NCBI RefSeq assembly: GCF_015840915.1
Contig: NZ_CP060398.1
Coordinates: forward strand, 248,001 to 312,000
Length of the DNA stretch: 64,000 nt
Source of the DNA: Synechococcus sp. CBW1002
Lineage (GTDB): Bacteria; Cyanobacteriota; Cyanobacteriia; PCC-6307; Cyanobiaceae
Reading direction: 5' to 3'
Part shown: in pieces, positions 18,946 through 27,171 of the stretch
How positions within the stretch are numbered: the first letter of the stretch is position 1
Layout: each line of letters starts with the position of its first letter
Notes under the pieces: model-generated
Database searches by the model: none
The model's input: only the letters and a program-made list of their open reading frames with translations
What the model was told of the DNA's origin: nothing
Position numbers and translations under genes: made by a program

Positions 18946-21507
18946 TCAGATGGACCCCGCAGGCGGAAAAGCAGTGGGAGGCAAGGGGCGCAGTGTGGTC
19001 GATGAAGCAAGCACGTCATGCGTGAGGAGATGCTGAGCAAAGCAGGATGACGTGCTGTGCGGGTGAACCCCATGCACGACACGCCCGACAAGATCATCCA
19101 AGAACATGATCTTGCACCCAACATCAACAAATCGTCGAAGCAAGGAAGAATCGACAGGGAGAGAGTGATCGAGCCCACTCAGCTTCAGCAAAGCAGATCG
19201 AGAGAACACATGACTGAAACCATGACCGTAGGCATTCGAGTCCAGCTCTTCACGAGTCAAGTTTCTCGCCAAGACAGTGATCCCATCTGCCGTGAGATGA
19301 GAATAGCGCAGGCCAGACAATGACGAGTTACAAAAGCCATACACACCACTACGTGCATGCCAACAGCACCAGCTCCTTAACGAGACAAAGTCACAGCCAT
19401 GCTGCAACAGATCTCCGACCATAAAAGCCAGGTAATCAGGCGCGTAATAGTCATCGTCATCGAAGCGCGCAATAATGTCACCCGATGCAAGGTCGCAAAG
19501 CTGGCGCAGCTTCTCACCAAGAGATTGGGGACTCTGTCGATGTAAGTAGGTCACCCGCGCATCAGCCTGTGACAGAGCGATCGCCTCCGCACAGGCAGTG
19601 GCACTGTCATCAAGAATCAGCATCTGCTTATTGGGCCAGGTCTGGGCCTGAAAATGCCGAATCACAGTGGTCAGGTGAGCGGGTCTGTTCCTGGTGGGCA
19701 CAATCACGGAAACCTGAACACCCCTGCCATCGCCAAGCCAGGCTTGGCCCAGGAGAGATTGATGGTCAGGGCCAGTCGCCACGCCACTCCTGGGCGGAGT
19801 CGCCAAGGACAGAAAGGGAGCAGGGGCAAACGGCGGGATCGATCGCAGGCGGCTGAACGAAACCGATGCGGTGATCTCTGAAGACAAGCGCCCCTCCAGA
19901 GGACCAAGATCGTTGAGCCAGAGCAGTGGATCTGGAATCCAGATCATGCGCCCGGCTGCTAACTCGAGAAAGAGAAGGAACAAAGCTGATGCATCGGCTT
20001 GCTTGTCAATCGCCCCAGCCTCATCCCCCAGATCAGAGGGAACGATGAACGGCAGCAAGCCGGCCTTGAAACTGCGCAACGGGGCCGCACACCAACCAAC
20101 CTGGCGAAATGAATGGGCCAAGGTGGTACGTGCCAGGCAGGCGCTGCCAACAACCTGATGGTCACTTGCCCGAACATAGCTGCCATAAGTCAACAGGCAC
20201 TGATGACGCTGATACGTATGACTGATCAGCTGAAGAGCATCATCACCGAGTAGCCGGTCAACCCCATCGATCTCGATCATCACATCATCGCAGCCAGGCT
20301 GAAGCAGCTCGACTCCCTTCAGAAAGGCTTCAAGAGATGAATGCATCGACACAGGGCTCATGAACACCTTGAATCGCTCATCCCCATCGATCGCGATAGA
20401 GATCTGCTCAGGCGTCAGCTCCGTAGATGGATCAACAATGACGATGGCCCTGAAGTTATGATGCTTCTGCTGACGCAGTGACTGAATACAGCCATCAATC
20501 GACACCGCAGGAACGCGGGCAGTGATGACAATCTTGAAATGGACAAGATTGCTGTCAAAGCATAAGCCATTCTCATGTCCTAATATCGGAATAGACGGAA
20601 GCGCCTGGACAATCGCACCAGAATCCCCACGTTCAACAGGAGACTGCATCGTGAGCCCCACTGGAGCGGAAGAACTCAGCATGACAGTCACATACTGGCT
20701 CGCGACTTCCTCAAGCAACTCAGCCGTCGGTCCCTCTGCTTGATTCAGCTGGCGAAAGCGGGGATTGCCCTTGTTCTGAATCAGCAGGCGCTTCTCAAAT
20801 GTGTTGCGATCATGCCCAATGCAGAGGATTGTCTGTTTAGGATCCAGCTGCGCCAGAGGAAATGAGTAATTCTTCAGGAAGAATCGCTCCTCAGCTCGAG
20901 AAGCATCATTGGAATAAGCAGTTTGCTTCAACAGCTCCCTACGGAATGCAAATGTTCCAGCCGTGGCATGATGTTGCCCATAGGGCCCTGCCAGCCACAA
21001 CTCTTTTTCGGGCAGGAAAAGAATCGGCAGCAGTGTTGACCCGGCGACCAAACAACCAGTGTCCAGAAGCCGGCGAACAGCGTGTTCGACACGAGTCGGG
21101 GGATAATAATCATCATCGTCGAGATAGACGATGATCTCGCCCTCACAGAAGGTATGACTGAGATTCCGCTTCTGTCCCAGTGGTAGCTTCTCATCAAGCC
21201 GGCGATAGACAACCTTAAGACCGCTTGCCTCGCTGGGCACGAAATCAGGAACACCAGCTGGGGAATCATCGATCAGAACCCACTCCATGCGTTCACGGGG
21301 ATAGGTTTGATCGAGAATTCTTTTCTCCAGCAGCGGCAGAAATGCAGCCCGATTGTAAGTCACCGTGCAGAGACTGACAAACGGGTAGGAGCTCAAACTG
21401 GGATCCGGCTTGCCTGAACTGACCATGGCCATCTCTTCGAGTGGCTTCGATGGCTTGGAGAAATCATGGAAAGGATTCTTGCGCCCCTGTCGCCGCTTTC
21501 TGGACAC
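18946..21507 (-). CDS. Large glycosyltransferase with three tandem GT2-like domains
   Basis: In this 853-residue protein, domain 1 (about 40-270) has SLCTVTYNRAAF and YLDDDDYY; domain 2 (about 320-540) starts FKIVITARVPA and has a weak acidic motif (MIEIDGVD); domain 3 (about 597-820) starts VSVIVPTRNRP and has ARFDDDDYY. Domains 1 and 3 keep the DxD-type metal/sugar-nucleotide site and look active, while domain 2 may be degenerate. No membrane segment is seen. It lies 77 bp upstream of the parvulin-like gene and is divergent from the next glycosyltransferase. Base composition is lower in GC than the flanking core genes. The sugar and acceptor are unknown. Confidence 0.85.
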   Translation of the reverse strand: MSRKRRQGRKNPFHDFSKPSKPLEEMAMVSSGKPDPSLSSYPFVSLCTVTYNRAAFLPLLEKRILDQTYPRERMEWVLIDDSPAGVPDFVPSEASGLKVVYRRLDEKLPLGQKRNLSHTFCEGEIIVYLDDDDYYPPTRVEHAVRRLLDTGCLVAGSTLLPILFLPEKELWLAGPYGQHHATAGTFAFRRELLKQTAYSNDASRAEERFFLKNYSFPLAQLDPKQTILCIGHDRNTFEKRLLIQNKGNPRFRQLNQAEGPTAELLEEVASQYVTVMLSSSAPVGLTMQSPVERGDSGAIVQALPSIPILGHENGLCFDSNLVHFKIVITARVPAVSIDGCIQSLRQQKHHNFRAIVIVDPSTELTPEQISIAIDGDERFKVFMSPVSMHSSLEAFLKGVELLQPGCDDVMIEIDGVDRLLGDDALQLISHTYQRHQCLLTYGSYVRASDHQVVGSACLARTTLAHSFRQVGWCAAPLRSFKAGLLPFIVPSDLGDEAGAIDKQADASALFLLFLELAAGRMIWIPDPLLWLNDLGPLEGRLSSEITASVSFSRLRSIPPFAPAPFLSLATPPRSGVATGPDHQSLLGQAWLGDGRGVQVSVIVPTRNRPAHLTTVIRHFQAQTWPNKQMLILDDSATACAEAIALSQADARVTYLHRQSPQSLGEKLRQLCDLASGDIIARFDDDDYYAPDYLAFMVGDLLQHGCDFVSLRSWCCWHARSGVYGFCNSSLSGLRYSHLTADGITVLARNLTREELDSNAYGHGFSHVFSRSALLKLSGLDHSLPVDSSLLRRFVDVGCKIMFLDDLVGRVVHGVHPHSTSSCFAQHLLTHDVLASSTTLRPLPPTAFPPAGSI

Positions 21508-21702
21508 GATAGTCAGGCTGCCAACGAGAACTCCGGTTCAAGTATGCAAGAACCAGAGGGTTGATGGCGATGAAACGACCAACAATGAAGCACAGACGAT
21601 ACAGGCAGAACAGAAGGAGAGAATCACAGCCAATCAACAGGAGACAATGGTCTGTTGGTCAAGCACTAGGATGGCCAGCAGATTCCTGAAGCGGGCCCAG
21701 CG

Positions 21703-24144
21703 GTGGGGGAAAATGTGAACGACGTACGCGGCCACCTCGACGGGGTCGTCGGTCGCTTGGCGTTTGGATGGGCACTGGATGATTCCGATCCGTCCAGGAA
21801 GCTGAAAATTACAATTGTAGACAAACAAACGGGGGCCACGCTTGGTGAAGGCCTCGCCAATCAGCCCAGAGAAGATCTCGGTATCCTGGGTCAGCAGGAT
21901 AGCGACTATGCATTCAGGATTGAACTGAACAGTTTCCCATCGTCTTTGGCTGAGATTGAAGCCGTGGCTGGCGGCGTCACCCTGGTCAAGGCTTCCACCA
22001 GCACCGCTGCACCAAGCAGCGGCAACCTTTCCAGCCGCAGCCTTGATGTGCTGGCATCTCTCAATCAGGCCAACTTGGCCTTACAGCGCACTCTTGCACT
22101 GGAAATCAAGGTCAAACGCATCGCAGCAGCACTGGGATTGCCCTTAGATATCGACAATGAACTCCCCGACGATCAGAAGCATCAGCCAAGGGAAACTCCA
22201 AGGCAAAAGGCCGAAGAGCCAGGCAAGCTGATTGTCTTCTCCATTATTGACTGGGGGTACCGATACCAAAGACCGCAACAGATCAGTGCATCACTGGCAG
22301 AGGATGGCTACCAGATCCATTATGTGAATGCAAACTTCATCGCCACTCACAGCAGCGGTAGCGATTCCAAGGCATTGCTGCCCTCCCTGAAAAGAGTTCG
22401 AAAAAACATCCTTGAAGTCACACTAAAAAAGCCACCCCACTTCTCCGGCAGCGGAAACGAGCAAGATCTCAATAACATCTACAACCACCCCAGTGATGCC
22501 ATGGCACTGTGGATCTCGGCGCAACTGAGGAGTCTGATTGAGATCTACAAGCTAGAAAGTGCCATTGCAATCATCATGCATCCGTCATGGCACAAGATCT
22601 GTCGCACTGGGCTGCAGGAGCTGCCAATCATCTACGACTGCATGGATCATATCGCTGGCTTTCCTGAGACATCTCTTGAAGTGATCGAAGAAGAAAAGCT
22701 GCTGGCCAGCCAGTGCGATGCGCTTGTCACCACATCTGAGTTTCTGCATAATCAGTTCACACATAATAATCACTATCTTATCAGGAACGGCTGCGAGTAT
22801 GCTTATTTTTCCGCTGCCGCCATGCCTGATAGTCTGTTTGAACGCTATCAGTCTGCAACGTCTCCCATTGTCTGCTACTACGGGGCGATTTCTGGCTGGT
22901 TCGACTTGAAACTTGTCGCCGATGTAGCGAACCAGCTTAATCACCATACATTTCTCCTGGCGGGTTCAACCGAAGGATGCGATCTCGATGCCGTAGAAAT
23001 TCCAGATAACGTCCATTTCCTTGGCGAGATTCCGTACAATAAACTCACAGCTCTGTTACTCCTGGCGGACGTTTGTATAATTCCCTTCAAGCTGATAGAC
23101 TTGATTAAAGCCACAAATCCTGTCAAGATCTATGAATATCTAGCCGCTGGCAAGCCTGTTGTTTCCACGAGGCTACCGGAAATCGAGGCGTTGAATCTGG
23201 ATGAGTCTTTGGTACGCCTGGCGGCAACTGCGGATGAGTTCTCGGCAGCAATCATCAACGCAACAAAGGAGGACAGCTCCCATGAGGTTGTTGCGGCTAG
23301 GCGACATTTTGCCGCAGAGAATACCTGGAATAACCGCAAAGAACTTTACGACCAGGCACTTAACAGCATTTTCCCCGAAGTATCCATCATTATTCCATGT
23401 CACAACAACATTCATTCCACACAGCTATGCATCGAGAGCCTGCAAGCTCATACACACTACCCGAACTACAAGCTGATTATCGTCGATGACGCATCTAAAG
23501 ATGGAACGCATCACTACTTGAACAGGTTGCAGGAGCAGAATTCTCACATTAGCGTCATCACACTCGAAGAAAATTCCGGCTTTGCACATGCTTGCAACCG
23601 TGGCATGGGGCAGGCACGATCAGACTATCTCGTGATTCTCAATAATGACACCCAAGTAACGCCACACTGGCTATTCAAGCTTTTGCGAGCCCTTCGCGCT
23701 GACCAATCGATTGGCCTGTGTGGCCCCGTGACCAATGCCATTGGCAACGAGCAGAAGATCAAGATTGCCTATGGCACCATGAAAGAAATGCAGTGGCGTA
23801 GCCAGGAGTTCACAACCGCTCGGCACAGAAAGACGCTAGAAGTGGATGCATTAGCGTTTTTCTGCGTCATGTTGAAGCGTGCTGTCGTTCGTGATATTGG
23901 ATTGCTGGATGAAGACTTTGGCCTTGGCTACTATGAAGATGATGACTACTGTGTACGAGCTCGCAAAGCTGGCTATCGCCTCGTGATCTGCGATGATGTA
24001 TTCATCCATCATGAACTCTCGAAGTCTTTTGGGAAAGATGATCTCAAGCGATCTGAGCTTATTGCCAAGAACAGGACATTATTCTGTGCCAAGTGGGGTT
24101 TTGACGTGGTTCATTCCTATCGAGATGAGGAGGGCTTTGGCTAA
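21703..24144 (+). CDS. Fusion glycosyltransferase: N-terminal beta domain, GT4, GT2
   Basis: An 813-residue protein. The first 75 residues (GHLDGVVGRLAFGWALDD) form a short beta-type module sometimes found ahead of cyanobacterial sugar transferases. A GT4/GT-B region follows (about 175-530, with YRYQRPQQ, IIYDCMDH and NPVKIYEYLAAGKPVVST). A GT2 domain closes it (from VSIIIPCHNN near 559, with IVDDASKDGT, NNDTQV and GYYEDDDYCVRARKAGY). It could add two successive sugars. The start is a GTG at 21703, with another GTG at 21715. Codon use is markedly richer in A/T than infB; 22741-22800 has only 22 G/C of 60. This suggests transfer. Confidence 0.85.
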   Translation: MGENVNDVRGHLDGVVGRLAFGWALDDSDPSRKLKITIVDKQTGATLGEGLANQPREDLGILGQQDSDYAFRIELNSFPSSLAEIEAVAGGVTLVKASTSTAAPSSGNLSSRSLDVLASLNQANLALQRTLALEIKVKRIAAALGLPLDIDNELPDDQKHQPRETPRQKAEEPGKLIVFSIIDWGYRYQRPQQISASLAEDGYQIHYVNANFIATHSSGSDSKALLPSLKRVRKNILEVTLKKPPHFSGSGNEQDLNNIYNHPSDAMALWISAQLRSLIEIYKLESAIAIIMHPSWHKICRTGLQELPIIYDCMDHIAGFPETSLEVIEEEKLLASQCDALVTTSEFLHNQFTHNNHYLIRNGCEYAYFSAAAMPDSLFERYQSATSPIVCYYGAISGWFDLKLVADVANQLNHHTFLLAGSTEGCDLDAVEIPDNVHFLGEIPYNKLTALLLLADVCIIPFKLIDLIKATNPVKIYEYLAAGKPVVSTRLPEIEALNLDESLVRLAATADEFSAAIINATKEDSSHEVVAARRHFAAENTWNNRKELYDQALNSIFPEVSIIIPCHNNIHSTQLCIESLQAHTHYPNYKLIIVDDASKDGTHHYLNRLQEQNSHISVITLEENSGFAHACNRGMGQARSDYLVILNNDTQVTPHWLFKLLRALRADQSIGLCGPVTNAIGNEQKIKIAYGTMKEMQWRSQEFTTARHRKTLEVDALAFFCVMLKRAVVRDIGLLDEDFGLGYYEDDDYCVRARKAGYRLVICDDVFIHHELSKSFGKDDLKRSELIAKNRTLFCAKWGFDVVHSYRDEEGFG

Positions 24145-24228
24145 TCATCATGAACCTAACGAGAATCGCATTTACCCGATCCTCAATGCCTCTCGCAACA
24201 AGCCAAGTTCGTCAACTACAATCAAGCC

Positions 24229-25338
24229 ATGGCGCATGAAAAACAGCATCGCTTTATTCTGAGCGCCTGTGAACGATTTCAAGGGCTGATCGAAAATGCC
24301 AAGATTGTAGAAATAGGATCACAAGATATCAACGGCACAGTAAGGGATTGCTTTCAGGGCTGCCAGTCGTACCTAGGTATTGATATCGGAGCTGGTCAAG
24401 CGGTGGATCTGGTTGTTCCGGGGGAATTGCTGGAACTGCCCTCAGAGTGGGCAACAATCGTCATCTCGACCGAATGCTTGGAGCATGCTTCAGGCTGGCA
24501 AGAGATTTTTGCAACGATCATTCGGATCACATCATCTGGTGGACTTGTGTTGTTAACCTTTGCCGGTTTTGGCAGGCCAGCGCATGGAACGATTGACTCA
24601 GACTCAGCATCCTCACCCTTCACCAATCATTACTACAAGAATTTAACTCCGCATCATCTACTTGACGCCATTCAGCTCAATCAATACTTTTCTGATTATG
24701 GCTTTGAAGTTAATGCCTCACCCGGAGATACCTATTTCTGGGGAATCCGCTCCTCGAATCCTTGGAGAAAACGGGAAAGCTCGGAGATTCTGGAAGAGCG
24801 TCTTGCCAGGGCACAGGGACAACTGGCCCAAGCCGTGGAAAAAATCAGCAAGCAAGAAGAACTTTATGCTGGCTTCAGAGATCTTGAGGCTCGTATCAAA
24901 CACGAAGAAAGTCAGTTACAAGATCTTCAGGCACAACTTGCCACCACACTAGGACAGCTGACCACTCGGACTGCGGATCTCGAGAGGGTCCAGTCACTTC
25001 TAGATCAAAAGGCAAAAGAAGTGGAGAATAAAATAGAAGAAGTCAAGCAATTGCAGGATGTGATTGCCCGCAAAGAACAACAATCACACGGGTTGCTTGA
25101 ACAACTTGCAGACATACGCTTGGATTGTGACCGTGCCATCGACAGCGCAGAACTGGCCGCGTTGCGCTGCCGGAGCTTTGAGCTGGAATCCGAACGGTTT
25201 CGCATTGAACGGGATCAGCTTCTGCAGATCAACTCCGAATACCGCAGACAATGTCATCGTGCCGTCGATTTACTCTATAGGATAAAGGCTTTTTCTATGA
25301 CTTCAGACGCAGTCAAGAGCCAACGGAGTTCTCGATGA
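24229..25338 (+). CDS. SAM-dependent methyltransferase with C-terminal coiled coil
   Basis: The 369-residue protein has a class I methyltransferase domain (about 10-165): motif I KIVEIGSQDINGT, acidic strand LGIDIGAG, and STECLEHASGW followed by SGGLVLLTFAG (Methyltransf_11-like). Residues 185-345 form a long heptad-rich coiled coil. Such fusions occur in polysaccharide or O-antigen loci, where the methyl group caps a glycan and the coiled coil acts as a molecular ruler, as in WbdD; that role is an analogy only. It follows the fusion glycosyltransferase by 84 bp and its stop overlaps the start of the TPR gene (ATGA). Confidence 0.8.
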   Translation: MAHEKQHRFILSACERFQGLIENAKIVEIGSQDINGTVRDCFQGCQSYLGIDIGAGQAVDLVVPGELLELPSEWATIVISTECLEHASGWQEIFATIIRITSSGGLVLLTFAGFGRPAHGTIDSDSASSPFTNHYYKNLTPHHLLDAIQLNQYFSDYGFEVNASPGDTYFWGIRSSNPWRKRESSEILEERLARAQGQLAQAVEKISKQEELYAGFRDLEARIKHEESQLQDLQAQLATTLGQLTTRTADLERVQSLLDQKAKEVENKIEEVKQLQDVIARKEQQSHGLLEQLADIRLDCDRAIDSAELAALRCRSFELESERFRIERDQLLQINSEYRRQCHRAVDLLYRIKAFSMTSDAVKSQRSSR

Positions 25339-26012
25339 ATATCATCGCCTTGGCCGAATTGATTCGTCAACGCCCCTTGACATCAACTCAGTTGCATCAC
25401 GTCGCAGAAGAACTGGAGGCAAGAGCGGATTGGACCCTGATGAAGCAGGCCTTTCTTTCCTTCCGGGTTGATGCGAATCCAGCCAGCAGGATCATTGGGT
25501 TTATTGATTACAAGTTGGCGCAGGCCTGCTTCCATTGTGGTGAAACCAAAGAAGCCGAGGCCTTGGCCAGGCAGGCGATTCAGATCGAGCCTGGCTTTCC
25601 ATATGCTTATCATTTACTTGGAAAGTGTTATACACTGCTCGATCAGCACAGCAAGGCCATCGAAGCCCATCAACGATGCTGTGATCTGGCCCCCAGCTTT
25701 GCCTGGGGATGGTATGAGCTGGCACAAAACCATCGGCATCTTCACCACTGGGATCATGCCCGTTACGGGTTGATCAGGGCCATAGACTGTTGCACCGCCA
25801 ACGAGTCTGAGCTGATCCAGCAGATCCAGGCGACGCATACCAGTGTGGATGAAGGAGAGCGCCTGGAAATCGCGAAGACCATCTGGGGAGATCGAATCAA
25901 CGGGATTCCGGCGTTGAAGGGCTTATCGGAAAGCGACCATGCCCTGCTCCAGTTGGAGCAATTCAAACGCCAGATTGATCGCTTGGCCGAGGATTTCGAA
26001 GTTCCGGCTTGA
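25335..26012 (+). CDS. TPR-repeat protein
   Basis: A 225-residue soluble protein with about three tetratricopeptide repeats between 55 and 165 (for example KLAQACFHCGETKEAEALA, YHLLGKCYTLLDQHSKAIEA and WYELAQNHRHLHHWDHAR). TPRs mediate protein contacts; here the likely partners are the methyltransferase and glycosyltransferases encoded just upstream. The ATG overlaps the methyltransferase stop. Its 3' end overlaps the converging TPR gene on the minus strand by 50 bases. No enzyme motif is seen. Confidence 0.75.
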   Translation: MNIIALAELIRQRPLTSTQLHHVAEELEARADWTLMKQAFLSFRVDANPASRIIGFIDYKLAQACFHCGETKEAEALARQAIQIEPGFPYAYHLLGKCYTLLDQHSKAIEAHQRCCDLAPSFAWGWYELAQNHRHLHHWDHARYGLIRAIDCCTANESELIQQIQATHTSVDEGERLEIAKTIWGDRINGIPALKGLSESDHALLQLEQFKRQIDRLAEDFEVPA

Positions 26013-27117
26013 GCGATTCACCCCTTCGTGCATCGCCCTGTTGCGGATCGTCAGGCTTGAACGGAGTCTTGGCAACCGTTGGCACTTCGCCTGGATCGGC
26101 AAGAGCCTGGCGATAGATCAGCGAAGCCTGTTCAAACTCACCACGCCGCTCATGCAGCTGCGCCAGGGTTCTGAGCAGGGCAGGGCTCGCCTGCTGCTGC
26201 TGCTGCAGCCAGGTGAGGAGCTCAATCGCCTCACGGTCCTGACCCATCTGCTCCAACGTGCCGGCAGCCTCCGTCAATCGGGCTGGCCGCAGATAACCGG
26301 GCTTGAGCCGATGAATGCGATGCACCAGCTGGGCCGCCTCCATCGCCTGGCCCAACTGTTGATGGGCCAGAGCAAGATTATTCAGGGCCGGCACAGCCTC
26401 TGGATCATCGGCGGCAATCTGCCCGAAAGACCTCCGCAGCAGTGGAACCGCCTGCTCCGCCCTGCCGCTGCGTACGAAGATCCCAGCCAGATTCACCAGG
26501 CTGCTGTAGTGACTGGAATCCAGCTCCAAAGCGGCGCGGAACCCCTCCTCGGCCTTGCCGTCATCGCGTTGCAGCAGGGCCGCCAGACCCTTGAGCTTGT
26601 GAAGATCCGGATCACTCACGCCCTGGGCCTGGAGCTGATCCAATTCACGCGTCACGGCGGCAGCCGTCTGGGCGTTGAGCTGCCGGCGCAGCGCCTCAAG
26701 GCGTTGACGCCAGGGCACCGCAGGAGCCTGCTGGGCCGGGTTGGCCGGCTGCGGCTGGGCAGCGATCGTCTGCACAGGCCTGGGCGCGACGGCCGGGCCG
26801 TCCGAGCTGTAGGGCCCGCTCTGCGCAGAAGCACGCAACAGCACATAGGCCTGCCTGTAAAAGGGGGCCGCCAGTTCAGGGGCACCGCGCAGGCTCAGAT
26901 CCTCGGCGTAGTCGAAGTAGCGGGAAGCCTGCGCCACCAGGTGCTCTGGTGCATGGGCCGGCAGGGGCACGCTCACCGGCACGGCTGGGGAGCGGTTGCC
27001 TGCCGCGCCCTCGAACAGGGGTGACTGAGCGAGCGCCGGAGCTTCTGCCTGGGGGCGTGGCCACAACCGCCCCAGGGCCCTTCGCAGGCGGCCGGGCTGC
27101 TGTGCAGGGGTGGTCAT
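25963..27117 (-). CDS. TPR-repeat protein with Pro/Ala-rich N-terminus
   Basis: The 384-residue protein has a low-complexity, Pro/Ala/Gln-rich first 150 residues and then about five TPR units (LKGLAALLQRDDGKAEEGFRAAL, LVNLAGIFVRSGRAEQAVPLL, LNNLALAHQQLGQAMEAAQLV, and others). No signal peptide or membrane segment is seen. It is divergent from the GT2-GT61 gene at 27172 and converges with the TPR gene before it. GC content is back to the core-genome level. It probably acts as a scaffold in glycan or surface-protein assembly, inferred only from its neighbours. Confidence 0.78.
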   Translation of the reverse strand: MTTPAQQPGRLRRALGRLWPRPQAEAPALAQSPLFEGAAGNRSPAVPVSVPLPAHAPEHLVAQASRYFDYAEDLSLRGAPELAAPFYRQAYVLLRASAQSGPYSSDGPAVAPRPVQTIAAQPQPANPAQQAPAVPWRQRLEALRRQLNAQTAAAVTRELDQLQAQGVSDPDLHKLKGLAALLQRDDGKAEEGFRAALELDSSHYSSLVNLAGIFVRSGRAEQAVPLLRRSFGQIAADDPEAVPALNNLALAHQQLGQAMEAAQLVHRIHRLKPGYLRPARLTEAAGTLEQMGQDREAIELLTWLQQQQQASPALLRTLAQLHERRGEFEQASLIYRQALADPGEVPTVAKTPFKPDDPQQGDARRGESLKPELRNPRPSDQSGV

Positions 27118-27171
27118 CGCAGAGGCAGGCGCCAGATTGATCGATAATCGCCCACAACGGACACCATCGCC

